DNA of 64,000 bases from Bacteroidales bacterium (lineage in GTDB: Bacteria > Bacteroidota > Bacteroidia > Bacteroidales > UBA3824): contig JAGCVU010000205.1 in NCBI GenBank assembly GCA_017962175.1, positions 1 through 64,000 of the forward strand, given 5' to 3'. Shown here one piece after another: positions 25,325-33,633 of the stretch. The notes beneath the pieces are model-generated. The model did not search any database, was not told the DNA's origin, and saw only the letters and a list, made by a program, of their open reading frames with translations. The position numbers were made by a program, and so were the translations under genes. Position 1 is the stretch's first letter, and every line of letters begins with the position of its first letter.

Positions 25325-26140
25325 ATGTGCAATACAACAGAAGAAATAGTATCATTTGAAGATTTTAAAAATCAAAATGGCATCGTTTATTGGTGGGCTT
25401 CGGAAATAGCCGTTATGTTTGGCTACAAAGACCTTAAAAGTTTTCAAAAGGTTATAGACCGAGCAACCAAGGCAATGATGTCGCTTAATATTTCGTATTT
25501 TGATAATATTATTGCGGTTCAAAGAGAGGATAGCAACGGGGAATCGTTTCAAGATTTTAAACTTACACGATTTGCTTGTTACCTTGCCGCTATGAACGGT
25601 GACCCTAAGAAAGAAGAAATTGCGCAGGCTCAGTTGTATTTTGCCCAACAGACTCGCAGTTTTGAACTTCTTGTTGAGAAAAGCAATGATATAGAAAGAT
25701 TGCTTATTAGAGAAGATATTTCCGAAGGAAATAAAAGTCTTGCCTCTGTTGCTAAGTCTGCGGGAGTTGTTGATTATGCAAAATTCCAAAATGCCGGATA
25801 CCTTGGTATGTACAATATGAGGAATTGGGAACTTGCTGAAAAACGCCACGTTGACAAAGCCAAACTCTTTGATAGTATGGGCCGGGCAGAACTCGCAGCC
25901 AACTTGTTTAGAATTACCCAAACTGAGGGTAGAATTAAGAACTATGGCATTTCTGGTCAGAACGCATTGGAACAAGCCCATCGTCTCGTTGGACAAGAAG
26001 TTAGAAAAATTGTACAACAGAACTACCGTACTAATCCTGAGAATTTTCCACAAGAGCGCAGTTTGCCCGAAGTTAAGAAAGATCTGAAAATAGATTATAA
26101 AGGAATAAAGGACGTGGATAATCCTAAAAAGAAAAAATGA
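25325..26140 (+). CDS. dinD: DinD-like DNA-damage-inducible protein (phage cargo)
   Basis: 271 residues. The N-terminus is a BRO-N-like domain (VYWWASEIAVMFGYKDLKSFQKVIDRA, residues ~20-45), and the C-terminal half matches E. coli DinD closely (GYLGMYN, LFDSMGRAELAANLFRITQTE). E. coli DinD is SOS-induced and inhibits RecA filament activity. Here the gene is an autonomous unit with its own promoter, on the strand opposite to the surrounding late genes, and clearly more AT-rich than them. A phage could gain by tuning host recombination or SOS. Start chosen from promoter position; the longer frame to 25259 is not likely. Confidence 0.88.
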   Translation: MCNTTEEIVSFEDFKNQNGIVYWWASEIAVMFGYKDLKSFQKVIDRATKAMMSLNISYFDNIIAVQREDSNGESFQDFKLTRFACYLAAMNGDPKKEEIAQAQLYFAQQTRSFELLVEKSNDIERLLIREDISEGNKSLASVAKSAGVVDYAKFQNAGYLGMYNMRNWELAEKRHVDKAKLFDSMGRAELAANLFRITQTEGRIKNYGISGQNALEQAHRLVGQEVRKIVQQNYRTNPENFPQERSLPEVKKDLKIDYKGIKDVDNPKKKK

Positions 26141-26167
26141 TTTCTTTTTGAGTATCGTTTTTATATA

Positions 26168-26199
26168 TTTGTCTTTTTTCATAACTTTTCGTATATTTG
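26168..26199 (+). promoter_or_regulatory. Promoter for the acidic 66-residue protein
   Basis: TTTG (26168-26171), 20-bp spacer, TATATTTG (26192-26199); the ATG follows at 26229. Strong agreement with the consensus, and separate from the dinD promoter. Confidence 0.65.
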
Positions 26200-26228
26200 C
26201 AACGTTAAACCATAAAAATAATATTACA

Positions 26229-26429
26229 ATGGATTTGTCTTTAATAAATAATATAGATGATGTACTCGAACACCTCGAAGATTTAACTGACGATGACCTT
26301 GTTAAACTTCGCGAGATGGGTGTTTACGAACCTTTATCTGTTGAAGACCCTGATATAGATGAAATCATAACAGATAAAGATATTGAATCTGATCTTGGAA
26401 ATATACCTATGCCAGAGGGGTGGAAGTAG
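26229..26429 (+). CDS. Small very acidic protein beside the MuF toxin-like tip
   Basis: 66 residues with 21 Asp/Glu against 4 Lys/Arg, and the aromatic end MPEGWK. No family recognised. Its stop codon lies 2 bp from the stop of the MuF gene on the other strand. Two readings fit: an immunity protein or antitoxin for the C-terminal domain of the MuF protein, or a DNA-mimic anti-defence protein. Own strong promoter suggests expression in the lysogen. Neither function is shown. Confidence 0.7.
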   Translation: MDLSLINNIDDVLEHLEDLTDDDLVKLREMGVYEPLSVEDPDIDEIITDKDIESDLGNIPMPEGWK

Positions 26430-26431
26430 TA

Positions 26432-28027
26432 TCATTTATTATTTATCTCTATCTTTTTTAATTTTTGCTTTAGATAACGTAACATTCCTTTACATTGATA
26501 ATTTTGAGGGTTTAAAACTGCATTCCAGTTAGAGCCTTGCAAATAAGGTTTGTATTTTTTTATACCAAGTTTCTGCATTGGGAATGGCTCTGTATCTTTT
26601 TTCTTCCCTTTTTGATAGAAGTTATCGATGATATTCATACCATCTTTAACATCTTTGTTATCAAATCGGGACAAAACTATTTTTTCTGCCTCCGCTCTAT
26701 TTTTTGCATAATATCCAATTCGAGCCCAAGTGTAACCACCTGAAGTTAAATTTGGATCAGCGTAAACCTTTGTTATTCCCATTGTTCTATATTGTTTTAA
26801 TAATTCAAGAGATATTATAGATCCCATTCCCGTTCCAGATGGATTTATGGAAATATATTTATGTATAACAGTTTTTTTATCTTGATCAAAACATATTATC
26901 AGTTTAAAATCATCTCCTAAAATTTTTAACATAATACCATCGTTTTTGGTTTTTATAATACTTCGACGTGTATTATTCCACGCTTTTTCAAGTTCTTTGT
27001 CAGTAATAATGTTTACACTATCTGATATTATTCGACAAAGTCGTACTGCATCGAATTTTTCAAAAGAAGTGTTCTGTAAATCTTTTAGTGATACTTCCGA
27101 TTTATAGATTTTTAATAGTTGTTCGTATTTTGATTCGTTTATCACATATTTTGGTGCAGGTGCAAAGTTTTTCCATTCATATTTTTCAACCTCTCTTTGA
27201 AATAACAATCTTCCTTCCACACACGCCGCGCATTGCGGTTTTAATGCCAAACTTTGCGGCGTGCCATTGCACCTCTGACATTGGCTCATAAAATACGGAT
27301 GGCCTTTGGGGAAGATAACGCCTTTTTTGCCGACGTTGACTTGAAACATGGGGGCTACTTTGCAGTGCTTTAAATCCATGTCCGGCGTTTCTTTGTGGTT
27401 TTTGCCGGGTAGTTGGATAACTTCGCAGCGGCAGCCCCAACCGTTTGGCGGATAGTATTTGTCCCAAAAGTCAGAATCTATGCGTTTGATTACTCCATTA
27501 AGCGCAGCGTGTTCGGGTCGGGTGTTGTTGTCCATCACGGCTTGATATTGGAGATACGGCATAGATTGGGAACGGGAAACTTGCTCAGTCCAACGCGCTG
27601 CACATTGCGAAGCGGCAACGGCGTGGTTGTATTCGGTACGCAACCAATTGCCATTGTATTGAAGGTTCATTTTGTCAACCTCTTTTTGAAAGTCGGAGAA
27701 AGAGCGTAGTTTGCCATCGGTATCTTTGAGGGCAAGGGTCATATCTTGCAAGATGTGAAAATCTTTTGATGCCGAAAATTGGAAAACGTTTTCGGTGAGT
27801 TTGCGAAGCGTGTTGAAGTCGGGCGTATCGTAGTCTACATCTGAGAGCGATTTGCCGTAGCCTGTTGTCATAGCGGTTAACAAGGTGGTGGCAGTAGAGG
27901 CTAACAGTTCGGGGTCGTAGGTGATACGTTCACCTTTGAATATACGCTTGGCAAGATTGTTGACAATGCCGGAGAGCCTATTTTGTGGCGGCAGTTCTGC
28001 GTTGGCTTGGGCAGAACTGCCTAACAA
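26432..28027 (-). CDS. MuF head morphogenesis protein with C-terminal toxin-like domain
   Basis: About 531 residues from a TTG at 28027 that overlaps the portal stop (TTGTTAG). The frame stays open to 28135, inside the portal gene, but those codons look like a shadow. Residues ~1-235 are a Mu gpF/MuF minor head domain (YNHAVAASQCAARW, DNNTRPEHAALNGVIKRID, YYPPNGWGCRCEV). A CxxC...CxxC zinc-knuckle-like element (about 245-265) follows. The last ~265 residues are AT-rich and foreign-looking, with SINPSGTGMGSIISLELLKQ and a following Y-T-W-A-R-I-G-Y-Y pattern that resemble the acetyl-CoA loop and core of a GNAT fold. MuF fusions to polymorphic toxins are known in temperate phages. Toxicity is inference. 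Confidence 0.8.
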   Translation of the reverse strand: MLGSSAQANAELPPQNRLSGIVNNLAKRIFKGERITYDPELLASTATTLLTAMTTGYGKSLSDVDYDTPDFNTLRKLTENVFQFSASKDFHILQDMTLALKDTDGKLRSFSDFQKEVDKMNLQYNGNWLRTEYNHAVAASQCAARWTEQVSRSQSMPYLQYQAVMDNNTRPEHAALNGVIKRIDSDFWDKYYPPNGWGCRCEVIQLPGKNHKETPDMDLKHCKVAPMFQVNVGKKGVIFPKGHPYFMSQCQRCNGTPQSLALKPQCAACVEGRLLFQREVEKYEWKNFAPAPKYVINESKYEQLLKIYKSEVSLKDLQNTSFEKFDAVRLCRIISDSVNIITDKELEKAWNNTRRSIIKTKNDGIMLKILGDDFKLIICFDQDKKTVIHKYISINPSGTGMGSIISLELLKQYRTMGITKVYADPNLTSGGYTWARIGYYAKNRAEAEKIVLSRFDNKDVKDGMNIIDNFYQKGKKKDTEPFPMQKLGIKKYKPYLQGSNWNAVLNPQNYQCKGMLRYLKQKLKKIEINNK

Positions 28028-29199
28028 AAATTTTTGTAGAGAGGTGTGGGGGCGGACATGTCCGTAGACGAGCCGTCCGCGCCCCAGTTGGGACGTTTGC
28101 CGGTGATGGGAACGTTGAAGGTTTGGGCAAGCCATTTTTCGTCAACGTCGTAGCCTTGCACAATCATTTGGTTTACTATGTTCCAGTGCTCGGTTAATGG
28201 CAACTCAAACGAGGCATTGAACTGAAATTTGTCGGTTTCGGGATTAAATGGGTATTTAAACCTATTTAAAAGCGGTATTAACTGACCGTTTACAACAAAT
28301 GAAATCATGCGACGGTCGGCCTCGGAAAGTTTGTCGTCGAGGTTGCGTTCGTGAACTTCGGATTGCGACCGGGAACTGCCGTCGTCGGTAACCATTGTGC
28401 CGCCTGTAATGGGTTTTGATATTTCGGCATTGATACGGTCTATTTGGCTGTCGTAAACCTTGTAAGCGTCGGACCCGGCAAAAGGTGTAACGTTGATGGT
28501 GGTGCCATCGGGCAGAACTGCGCGGGCAGACTCGCCAAGTTCGGCAAGCATAGTGTCTAATTGGCGGATGTCGGCAGGCGAAGTTTGCGAAGTGGTGGCT
28601 GTGATGAGCGGCATACCAAAACGCTCGGTAAACTCAGCCCACGACTGTTGGGCGTTTCGTTTCCAAATCAATTGACCGCAGAGATCTGCCATAAGTCCGA
28701 GGTCGGAGGGCTTGCCAACTTTTATTAGCGTGTTTTGATACTCCTTTGCATTAAAGTTGATGCCTTTATTGTCGCTAATATCGCGCTGCACAATACCAAG
28801 AGTGCCTACCACATTGCGGCGCGGTATCACTTCAAAAGTCAGGTTTTTGGGGTCGGTAAGTTCTATAAGGGTAAACCCTTTGAATATGCTGTCTAAGGCA
28901 TAATCCAAAAAGATGAAAAACCATTCGCCGGAAAAGAAATCGGTTTTTTCTTGGTTTACTTCGCCGGTCTTTTTGTCGATTATGGAAAAGCCATAACCCG
29001 AAGTTGCGGTTTTTCTAAGTTCTTTTTGTGCCAAGTAATGACCATCGCTGTCAAGATTGTCGTAAAGGTCTTGCAACGGGTATGAACGCGGATTAATAGG
29101 CGACTGTGCAAGGGCAAGGGCATTGCGCCATTTTTGGATGTCGGCTCTTGTTTGGTCTTTGAAGCCTGCAATTATATGTTCAAAAATACTCTGTTTCAT
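28021..29199 (-). CDS. Phage portal protein (DUF935, Mu gp29-like)
   Basis: Forms the dodecameric ring at the capsid vertex through which DNA enters and leaves. 392 residues; DUF935 signatures include the N-terminal RSYPLQDLYDNLDSDGHY, FDYALDSIFKGFTLIEL-type segment (FIFLDYALDSIFKGFTLIEL), QLIWKRNAQQSWAEFTERFGMP and DRINAEISKPITGGTM. Follows the gp36-like gene in the order terminase-gp36-portal-MuF. The 3' end overlaps the start of the MuF gene by a few bases. Confidence 0.9.
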   Translation of the reverse strand: MKQSIFEHIIAGFKDQTRADIQKWRNALALAQSPINPRSYPLQDLYDNLDSDGHYLAQKELRKTATSGYGFSIIDKKTGEVNQEKTDFFSGEWFFIFLDYALDSIFKGFTLIELTDPKNLTFEVIPRRNVVGTLGIVQRDISDNKGINFNAKEYQNTLIKVGKPSDLGLMADLCGQLIWKRNAQQSWAEFTERFGMPLITATTSQTSPADIRQLDTMLAELGESARAVLPDGTTINVTPFAGSDAYKVYDSQIDRINAEISKPITGGTMVTDDGSSRSQSEVHERNLDDKLSEADRRMISFVVNGQLIPLLNRFKYPFNPETDKFQFNASFELPLTEHWNIVNQMIVQGYDVDEKWLAQTFNVPITGKRPNWGADGSSTDMSAPTPLYKNFC

Positions 29200-29207
29200 G
29201 GCTTTAA

Positions 29208-29242
29208 AAATTCATAATGCATAATTCATAATGCATAATTGG
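29208..29242. repeat. Intergenic ATAATKC heptanucleotide repeat (copy 3)
   Basis: ATTCATAATGCATAATTC-type heptamers repeated between the portal and the gp36-like gene. Confidence 0.6.
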
Positions 29243-29662
29243 TTAATACTTGTAATTGTTTGGGGCGTATTTGGATTTGATGACAATGCGACCTTGGTAT
29301 TCGTCGGGAGGCAGTTGCGGAAGTGCAGACTGCATTTTGCCTGATCCAACATCTTTGAGCCAATCAAGAGCATCTTGGTAACGAGAGGCGCGGTATTCGG
29401 GAATTTTGCGCGGAGCACGTTTTGCCCAAAGGTGATAAAGAAGGATGTCGATGGTGATCATTACAATAAAATGGTCGCGCTGGTTGTCGGTGGCTGCAAA
29501 GATGGTGGCACAGTCGTATTTGCCGCCAATGTATTGAGTAATTTGGTCGGTGGCCATACGCTCAGCAAGTGCGATGGCTGACTGTTCGTCGCTGTCGTCG
29601 AGCAAGGATAAGATCTCTTGCCTTACCTGTACGTCAAAATCGTTTTCTGTTAAGAATTTCAT
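29243..29662 (-). CDS. DUF1320 (Mu gp36-like) protein
   Basis: 139 residues. The family, including Mu gp36, lies in the head-tail region of Mu-like phages. Seen here: N-terminal LTENDFDVQVRQEILSLLDD, central QITQYIGGKYDCATIF, and the ITIDILLYHLWAKRAPRKIPEYRASRYQDALDWL helix pair. Probably a head completion or connector protein. Located between the terminase large subunit and the portal; 1 bp gap upstream. Confidence 0.85.
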   Translation of the reverse strand: MKFLTENDFDVQVRQEILSLLDDSDEQSAIALAERMATDQITQYIGGKYDCATIFAATDNQRDHFIVMITIDILLYHLWAKRAPRKIPEYRASRYQDALDWLKDVGSGKMQSALPQLPPDEYQGRIVIKSKYAPNNYKY

Positions 29663-29663
29663 A

Positions 29664-31196
29664 TTAGTACCAATGTTTACGTTGCTCCTTGCGGCTGTGC
29701 ATCACCACAGGGAACGAGTTGATTTTATACATTCTATTGAGTTGCCAAATGGCAGATTCTACGGCATCGGGAACATCGTCGTGGGCTCGGCTGCCCTTTT
29801 GAAACGATAGCATTTGGTCGATAAGCACAATGGTGCCGGGTTCGTCTTGTATCTTGTCGGAGATGATAACAAGGCCTCGTTCCCAAAGTGGCTGCATAGC
29901 CTCAATACGGGCAAACTTATCGCCTTTTTGTCGTTTGTCGCCAATGATAGGTATTTGAAAACCAACGGCAGCACCCTCTTTTTTAAACTCGTCTAACAAG
30001 AGGTCTTGCATAAAGTTGGCTTCCATCATAAAGCGGACATTTACGCCGCGTGTCATTTTGTGTATGATGTAATGCCATTTTACCATTTCGGACACTGAGG
30101 TTTGAGCGGCAAACACCTTTAATATATGGTAGAAACCATCTTCGGTGATACCCACAAGTACGGTGGCCTTATAGTCGGCAGTGGCAGACGATTTAAAAGA
30201 AGGGTCGGTGTAGCACACAATTGCTTTGTATTGTGATAGGCGAAGTGTAGGCCCAAAAATTATGTCGGATTTGCGGAACACCGAGCCTTCTATAATGGGA
30301 TTGTTCATATATTCTTTTTGGTAAGATCGGAAGCCCATGAACTGTTGACGCTCTTTGATTTTTTCGGGAGTCCACAGTTCAGGCCACGATGGACGACCTT
30401 TGCTGTCGGTGATGTTTACCTTTGATACTGTTACGCTCTCGGTATCCATCATGTTTTTGAGTACAGAGTTTTTGGCAATAAGGTTGCCCACCATAATAAA
30501 GCGACCACCATTGGCACCGAAACAACCAAAGAGAGCCTCTTTTACCCAATTGGTAAGGTCGGAAACTCGCTTTTCGTTGCGGCACAGTTCGTCGTCGTCG
30601 AGGTCGTCGATAACAATATAATCGGGACGGTTGCTTCGGTAGCGCAAGCCACGGGGACTTTGACCGCGACCAAGGGCAAAGAAAGCAATGCCGTCGGAGG
30701 TAACAAACTGTCCGTCTTGCCAATCACCGGCATTGTATTTAGAGCCAAAATCGTAGATATAGCGGTTGTTGAATTGGAGTTCTGCCTGTAAGTCGCCAAG
30801 AAGAGTGCAGGCATTGTCTTCGGATTTGCCCACAAGCACCATAACATTGAGTTGTCGGCGATCTTGAATCATCAACCACATAGGAATAATAATATCCATG
30901 TAAGTGGATTTGGCGTGTCCGCGCGGCCATTGAAACACGGCACGAAAGTCGGCATGGGCAAGAACCTTGTGCGCTGCCTGTATGTGAAATTTGGCAGGCG
31001 GGATTGTTTTGCCCGAAGCATTGTCGGTGCAATAGTGGGGGAAATAGTAAGATACAAAGAAAGCAAAATCGGATTTTGCCTTACGTATACGCGCAAGTTT
31101 TTCTGCCGTATCTTCGGATGTGTTTACCGTAGACATAGCATTGATATTGTCGCCCAATATCTTCCATCGCTTAAATGCTGCCTTTGTGTTTTCCAT
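29664..31196 (-). CDS. Terminase large subunit (Mu gp28-like)
   Basis: DNA-packaging motor with ATPase and nuclease. 510 residues. The Walker A-like motif PRGHAKST is at 91-98, Walker B YIVIDDLDDDE at about 190-200, and the coupling motif VGNLI nearby. The C-terminal RNase H-like nuclease has Asp in VCYTDPSFKS, Glu in MMEANFMQD and Asp in DDVPDAVES. Like Mu gp28 it would package headful from a transposed copy. Five bases separate it from the small subunit gene. Confidence 0.93.
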   Translation of the reverse strand: MENTKAAFKRWKILGDNINAMSTVNTSEDTAEKLARIRKAKSDFAFFVSYYFPHYCTDNASGKTIPPAKFHIQAAHKVLAHADFRAVFQWPRGHAKSTYMDIIIPMWLMIQDRRQLNVMVLVGKSEDNACTLLGDLQAELQFNNRYIYDFGSKYNAGDWQDGQFVTSDGIAFFALGRGQSPRGLRYRSNRPDYIVIDDLDDDELCRNEKRVSDLTNWVKEALFGCFGANGGRFIMVGNLIAKNSVLKNMMDTESVTVSKVNITDSKGRPSWPELWTPEKIKERQQFMGFRSYQKEYMNNPIIEGSVFRKSDIIFGPTLRLSQYKAIVCYTDPSFKSSATADYKATVLVGITEDGFYHILKVFAAQTSVSEMVKWHYIIHKMTRGVNVRFMMEANFMQDLLLDEFKKEGAAVGFQIPIIGDKRQKGDKFARIEAMQPLWERGLVIISDKIQDEPGTIVLIDQMLSFQKGSRAHDDVPDAVESAIWQLNRMYKINSFPVVMHSRKEQRKHWY

Positions 31197-31201
31197 AATT
31201 G

Positions 31202-31648
31202 TTAGTTGATTGCAGTTGTAGACATTTGTTCGTTGATAAACTTGTCTTGATAGTGGTAAGTTTTTTTGAGGAAGTCGGCATCAAGGTCGGTGTCGATTTC
31301 GGCGCGTTTGGCAAGCCAACTTTGATAAGCGGTAAACACCTCAATAATGGTGACGACGTTGGTTTGCTTGTCGAGTTTAGAGATAGAATTTGCCACCATA
31401 GCCACATCTTGCGGTCGCCATTCGCCCTGAGAGATTTTTTTGTCTAATTCCTGCAACATTTTGAGTACAAGTTGCGGACGGGTGATGGTTCGGGCGGCGC
31501 GTTCTTCTTGCCAATTGTATTTTTGCGCCCATTTGCCTATTGAGTTGGCAGACACCTCAATCTTATCTGCAATATCCTTGATGGGCATTCCTTGCAAGAA
31601 TAGGATTTTGGCGAGCGATTGTTTTTGTTCACGTTCTACTGTTTTCAT
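31202..31648 (-). CDS. Terminase small subunit-like DNA-binding protein
   Basis: 148 residues. Residues 10-40 (LAKILFLQGMPIKDIADKIEVSANSIGKWAQKYNWQ) form an HTH of the kind found in phage terminase small subunits and DUF1804-like Mu proteins; the rest is helical and charged. First gene of the minus-strand late transcript, immediately upstream of the large subunit. It would select phage DNA ends for packaging. Confidence 0.8.
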   Translation of the reverse strand: MKTVEREQKQSLAKILFLQGMPIKDIADKIEVSANSIGKWAQKYNWQEERAARTITRPQLVLKMLQELDKKISQGEWRPQDVAMVANSISKLDKQTNVVTIIEVFTAYQSWLAKRAEIDTDLDADFLKKTYHYQDKFINEQMSTTAIN

Positions 31649-31665
31649 TTTTATTGGTTTTTGTA

Positions 31666-31698
31666 CAAAAGTATCTTATAAGAGAGCCTACTGCCAAA
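31666..31698 (-). promoter_or_regulatory. Late promoter, minus strand (terminase block)
   Basis: Minus-strand TACTTTTG (complement of 31666-31673) with TTTG (complement of 31695-31698), spacing 21 bp. The terminase small subunit starts 18 bp further on. It shares a 157-bp divergent region with the capsid-side promoter. Confidence 0.55.
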
Positions 31699-31744
31699 AA
31701 AACGTGCAAGGGTTGTATTGAACCGTCCGAGCGTTGTACAGATA

Positions 31745-31776
31745 TTTGTAGAAGGGATTTTTCGCTGTTACATTTG
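31745..31776 (+). promoter_or_regulatory. Late promoter, plus strand (protease/capsid block)
   Basis: TTTG (31745-31748), 20-bp spacer and TACATTTG (31769-31776), 30 bp before the protease gene. With the divergent minus-strand promoter it forms the centre from which both structural blocks are transcribed. Confidence 0.6.
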
Positions 31777-31805
31777 CAAACAATCAACACAAAAAACACA
31801 TAAAA

Positions 31806-32720
31806 ATGACAGTAGTACTTTGCGACAGCGAAACAGTAAACAGTTACGGATTTAAGACCGATGTAAAAGGCATTGACCTTACACGGTTTGAGAAAAACCC
31901 CGTAATGCTCTACAACCACGACCCCGAAAAAGTGATAGGCCGATGGGAAAACATTTCAGTAACCGACACCCTAACAGGACACACCATATTGATAGCCGAG
32001 CCGGTGTTTGACACCGACGATCCGTTTGCCGCCGAAATAGAGCGAAAGGTAAACGAGGGTTTTATCAAAGGATGCTCAATGGGAATGATGGTGAAAGAAG
32101 TTTCACGAATCGACGGCGTAGACATAGCCACCAAAAGCGTATTGTTGGAAGCCTCGATTGTAAGCATACCCGCCGACGAAAATGCCCTTGTGGTATACGC
32201 CGACGAAACCAAGAAACAAAAACTCAGTATCAACGAATTTAACAAACTCTTTTACAACATGGAAAACCAAGAAATTGAATTAAGCCAACGCAACGTAGAG
32301 TTGCAGGCACAGATTGACCAAAAAGACGAGCAAATAAAGGCTCTTACTACTCAAATTGACCAACTTAAATGCGAACTTGCCGAACGCGACTATCACGAGG
32401 CAGAAGCATTTGTAGACAAAGCCATTGCCGACGGCAAAATTACCGGCGAGGTAAAAGACGAGGCAATGAGTTTTTACCTCTCGTTCCCGAAAGAGACAGA
32501 AAAACTGTTTGGTGCTATCAAAGCACAGAGCGGCACGGAGGGTATTGAAACCCCAACACAGAGTCTCTCGGCACAAATCAATACCGCTACACCCATTGCG
32601 CAAACTTGGGACGAGTTAGACCACATTCCCGGTGCGCTGCGCAAACTCAAAGACGAAAACATTGAAGAGTTTAAACGTCTTTACCGCGACAAATTCCACT
32701 GCGAGTGGACACGGTTTTAA
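31806..32720 (+). CDS. Prohead protease with C-terminal scaffold
   Basis: 304 residues in two parts. Residues 1-135 match an HK97-type serine protease: YNHDPEKVIGRW gives His38, GFIKGCSMGM gives Ser91, and LLEASIVS gives a candidate third residue Glu115. Residues ~152-304 are coiled coil (ELSQRNVELQAQIDQKDEQIKAL) and resemble a scaffold. An internal ATG at 32259 (Met152, MENQEIEL) could give the scaffold alone, as Mu makes Z from within I. First gene of the plus-strand late block. Confidence 0.82.
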   Translation: MTVVLCDSETVNSYGFKTDVKGIDLTRFEKNPVMLYNHDPEKVIGRWENISVTDTLTGHTILIAEPVFDTDDPFAAEIERKVNEGFIKGCSMGMMVKEVSRIDGVDIATKSVLLEASIVSIPADENALVVYADETKKQKLSINEFNKLFYNMENQEIELSQRNVELQAQIDQKDEQIKALTTQIDQLKCELAERDYHEAEAFVDKAIADGKITGEVKDEAMSFYLSFPKETEKLFGAIKAQSGTEGIETPTQSLSAQINTATPIAQTWDELDHIPGALRKLKDENIEEFKRLYRDKFHCEWTRF

Positions 32721-32752
32721 TGCAGAATGCATAATGCACAATGCATAATCAA
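32720..32752. repeat. Intergenic ATAATKC heptanucleotide repeat (copy 4)
   Basis: Tandem ATAATGC/ACAATGC heptamers between the protease/scaffold gene and the capsid gene. Confidence 0.55.
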
Positions 32753-32793
32753 TCCTTAATTAGTAATTTAATAATCTTTAAATATAGAAAATC

Positions 32794-33579
32794 ATGGCAT
32801 TAAACAAAGAAATTTGGGCAAACGACATTCAAACATTACTCTTGCCCGACAACAGTTTTATCACCAAAGGCACCGACTATTCAGTTTTTGCCGACAACAA
32901 CAAAATACACATTCCCGTAGAGGCAGGTGAAGTAAACACCGAAAAAGACCGCTCGGTATTGCCTGGCACAGTGGCACAAAGCAACGACACCGAAAAGGTG
33001 ATTACTATGCACCACTACACTACCGACCCTGTAAGTGTATTCAATCCCGAAGATGTGGAACTCAGTTACGACAAACGTCAGGTAATTACCAAAAAGATTG
33101 CTGACAGCCTCAACAAAAAGATGGCAGAAAGCGCATTGGAGGCACTTTTGACAATTGGCGCACAAAACGGCACGGCAAGCACTTCGATTGTTACCGTATT
33201 GCGCAACGTGGCAAAAACCTTTGACCAAGGCGACTATCCCGAAGAGGATCGCTTCGTATTGCTCAACGCCGAGTCGTACTCAAAATTGCTCAAAGAACTC
33301 ACCGACGCACAAACCAACGCATTTTTGGCAGTTGCCGATGCAAAGAGCGGCGTAATAGGTCAGATCTTTGGTCTCAACATCCTCAAACGTTCATCATTTG
33401 GCAGCAACAGCACCGCTGTGGCAGTGGCTTGGCACAAACGCGACTATATGTTTGCACTTGCACCTGTGCAAACCTACACAAGCGAAGGCGACCCCACATT
33501 CTACGGCACAGTGCTTTCGGCAAGTGCACGATTTGGTTGCTACGTGCCTGAGGCTACACAACCCGCTACCGGCGACTAA
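32794..33579 (+). CDS. Phage major capsid protein (HK97-fold, probable)
   Basis: 261 residues. Position after the protease/scaffold gene and the sequence pattern (IHIPVEAGEVNTEKDR, DPVSVFNPEDVELSYDKRQVITKKIADSLNKKMAESALEAL with a spine-helix look, ERFVLLNAESYSKLLKEL, YMFALAPVQTYTSEGDPTFYGT) fit a capsid subunit of Bacteroidales Mu-like phages. It is shorter than most HK97-fold capsids and has no decoration domain. A second structural protein (tube, head fibre) cannot be ruled out by eye, but no other gene fits the role. Confidence 0.75.
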   Translation: MALNKEIWANDIQTLLLPDNSFITKGTDYSVFADNNKIHIPVEAGEVNTEKDRSVLPGTVAQSNDTEKVITMHHYTTDPVSVFNPEDVELSYDKRQVITKKIADSLNKKMAESALEALLTIGAQNGTASTSIVTVLRNVAKTFDQGDYPEEDRFVLLNAESYSKLLKELTDAQTNAFLAVADAKSGVIGQIFGLNILKRSSFGSNSTAVAVAWHKRDYMFALAPVQTYTSEGDPTFYGTVLSASARFGCYVPEATQPATGD

Positions 33580-33633
33580 TGCACAATGCATAATTTATAA
33601 TGCATAATTTATAATCATAATCAGTAATTAATT
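33580..33633. repeat. Intergenic ATAATKC heptanucleotide repeat (copy 5)
   Basis: Spacer filled with ATAATGC, ATAATTT and ATAATCA-type heptamers between the capsid and sheath genes. Confidence 0.55.

Noticed and set aside
28028-28135. Extra N-terminal 36 codons of the MuF frame
   Set aside because: They lie wholly inside the portal gene in another frame and do not look like a head protein; a TTG overlapping the portal stop is a better start.
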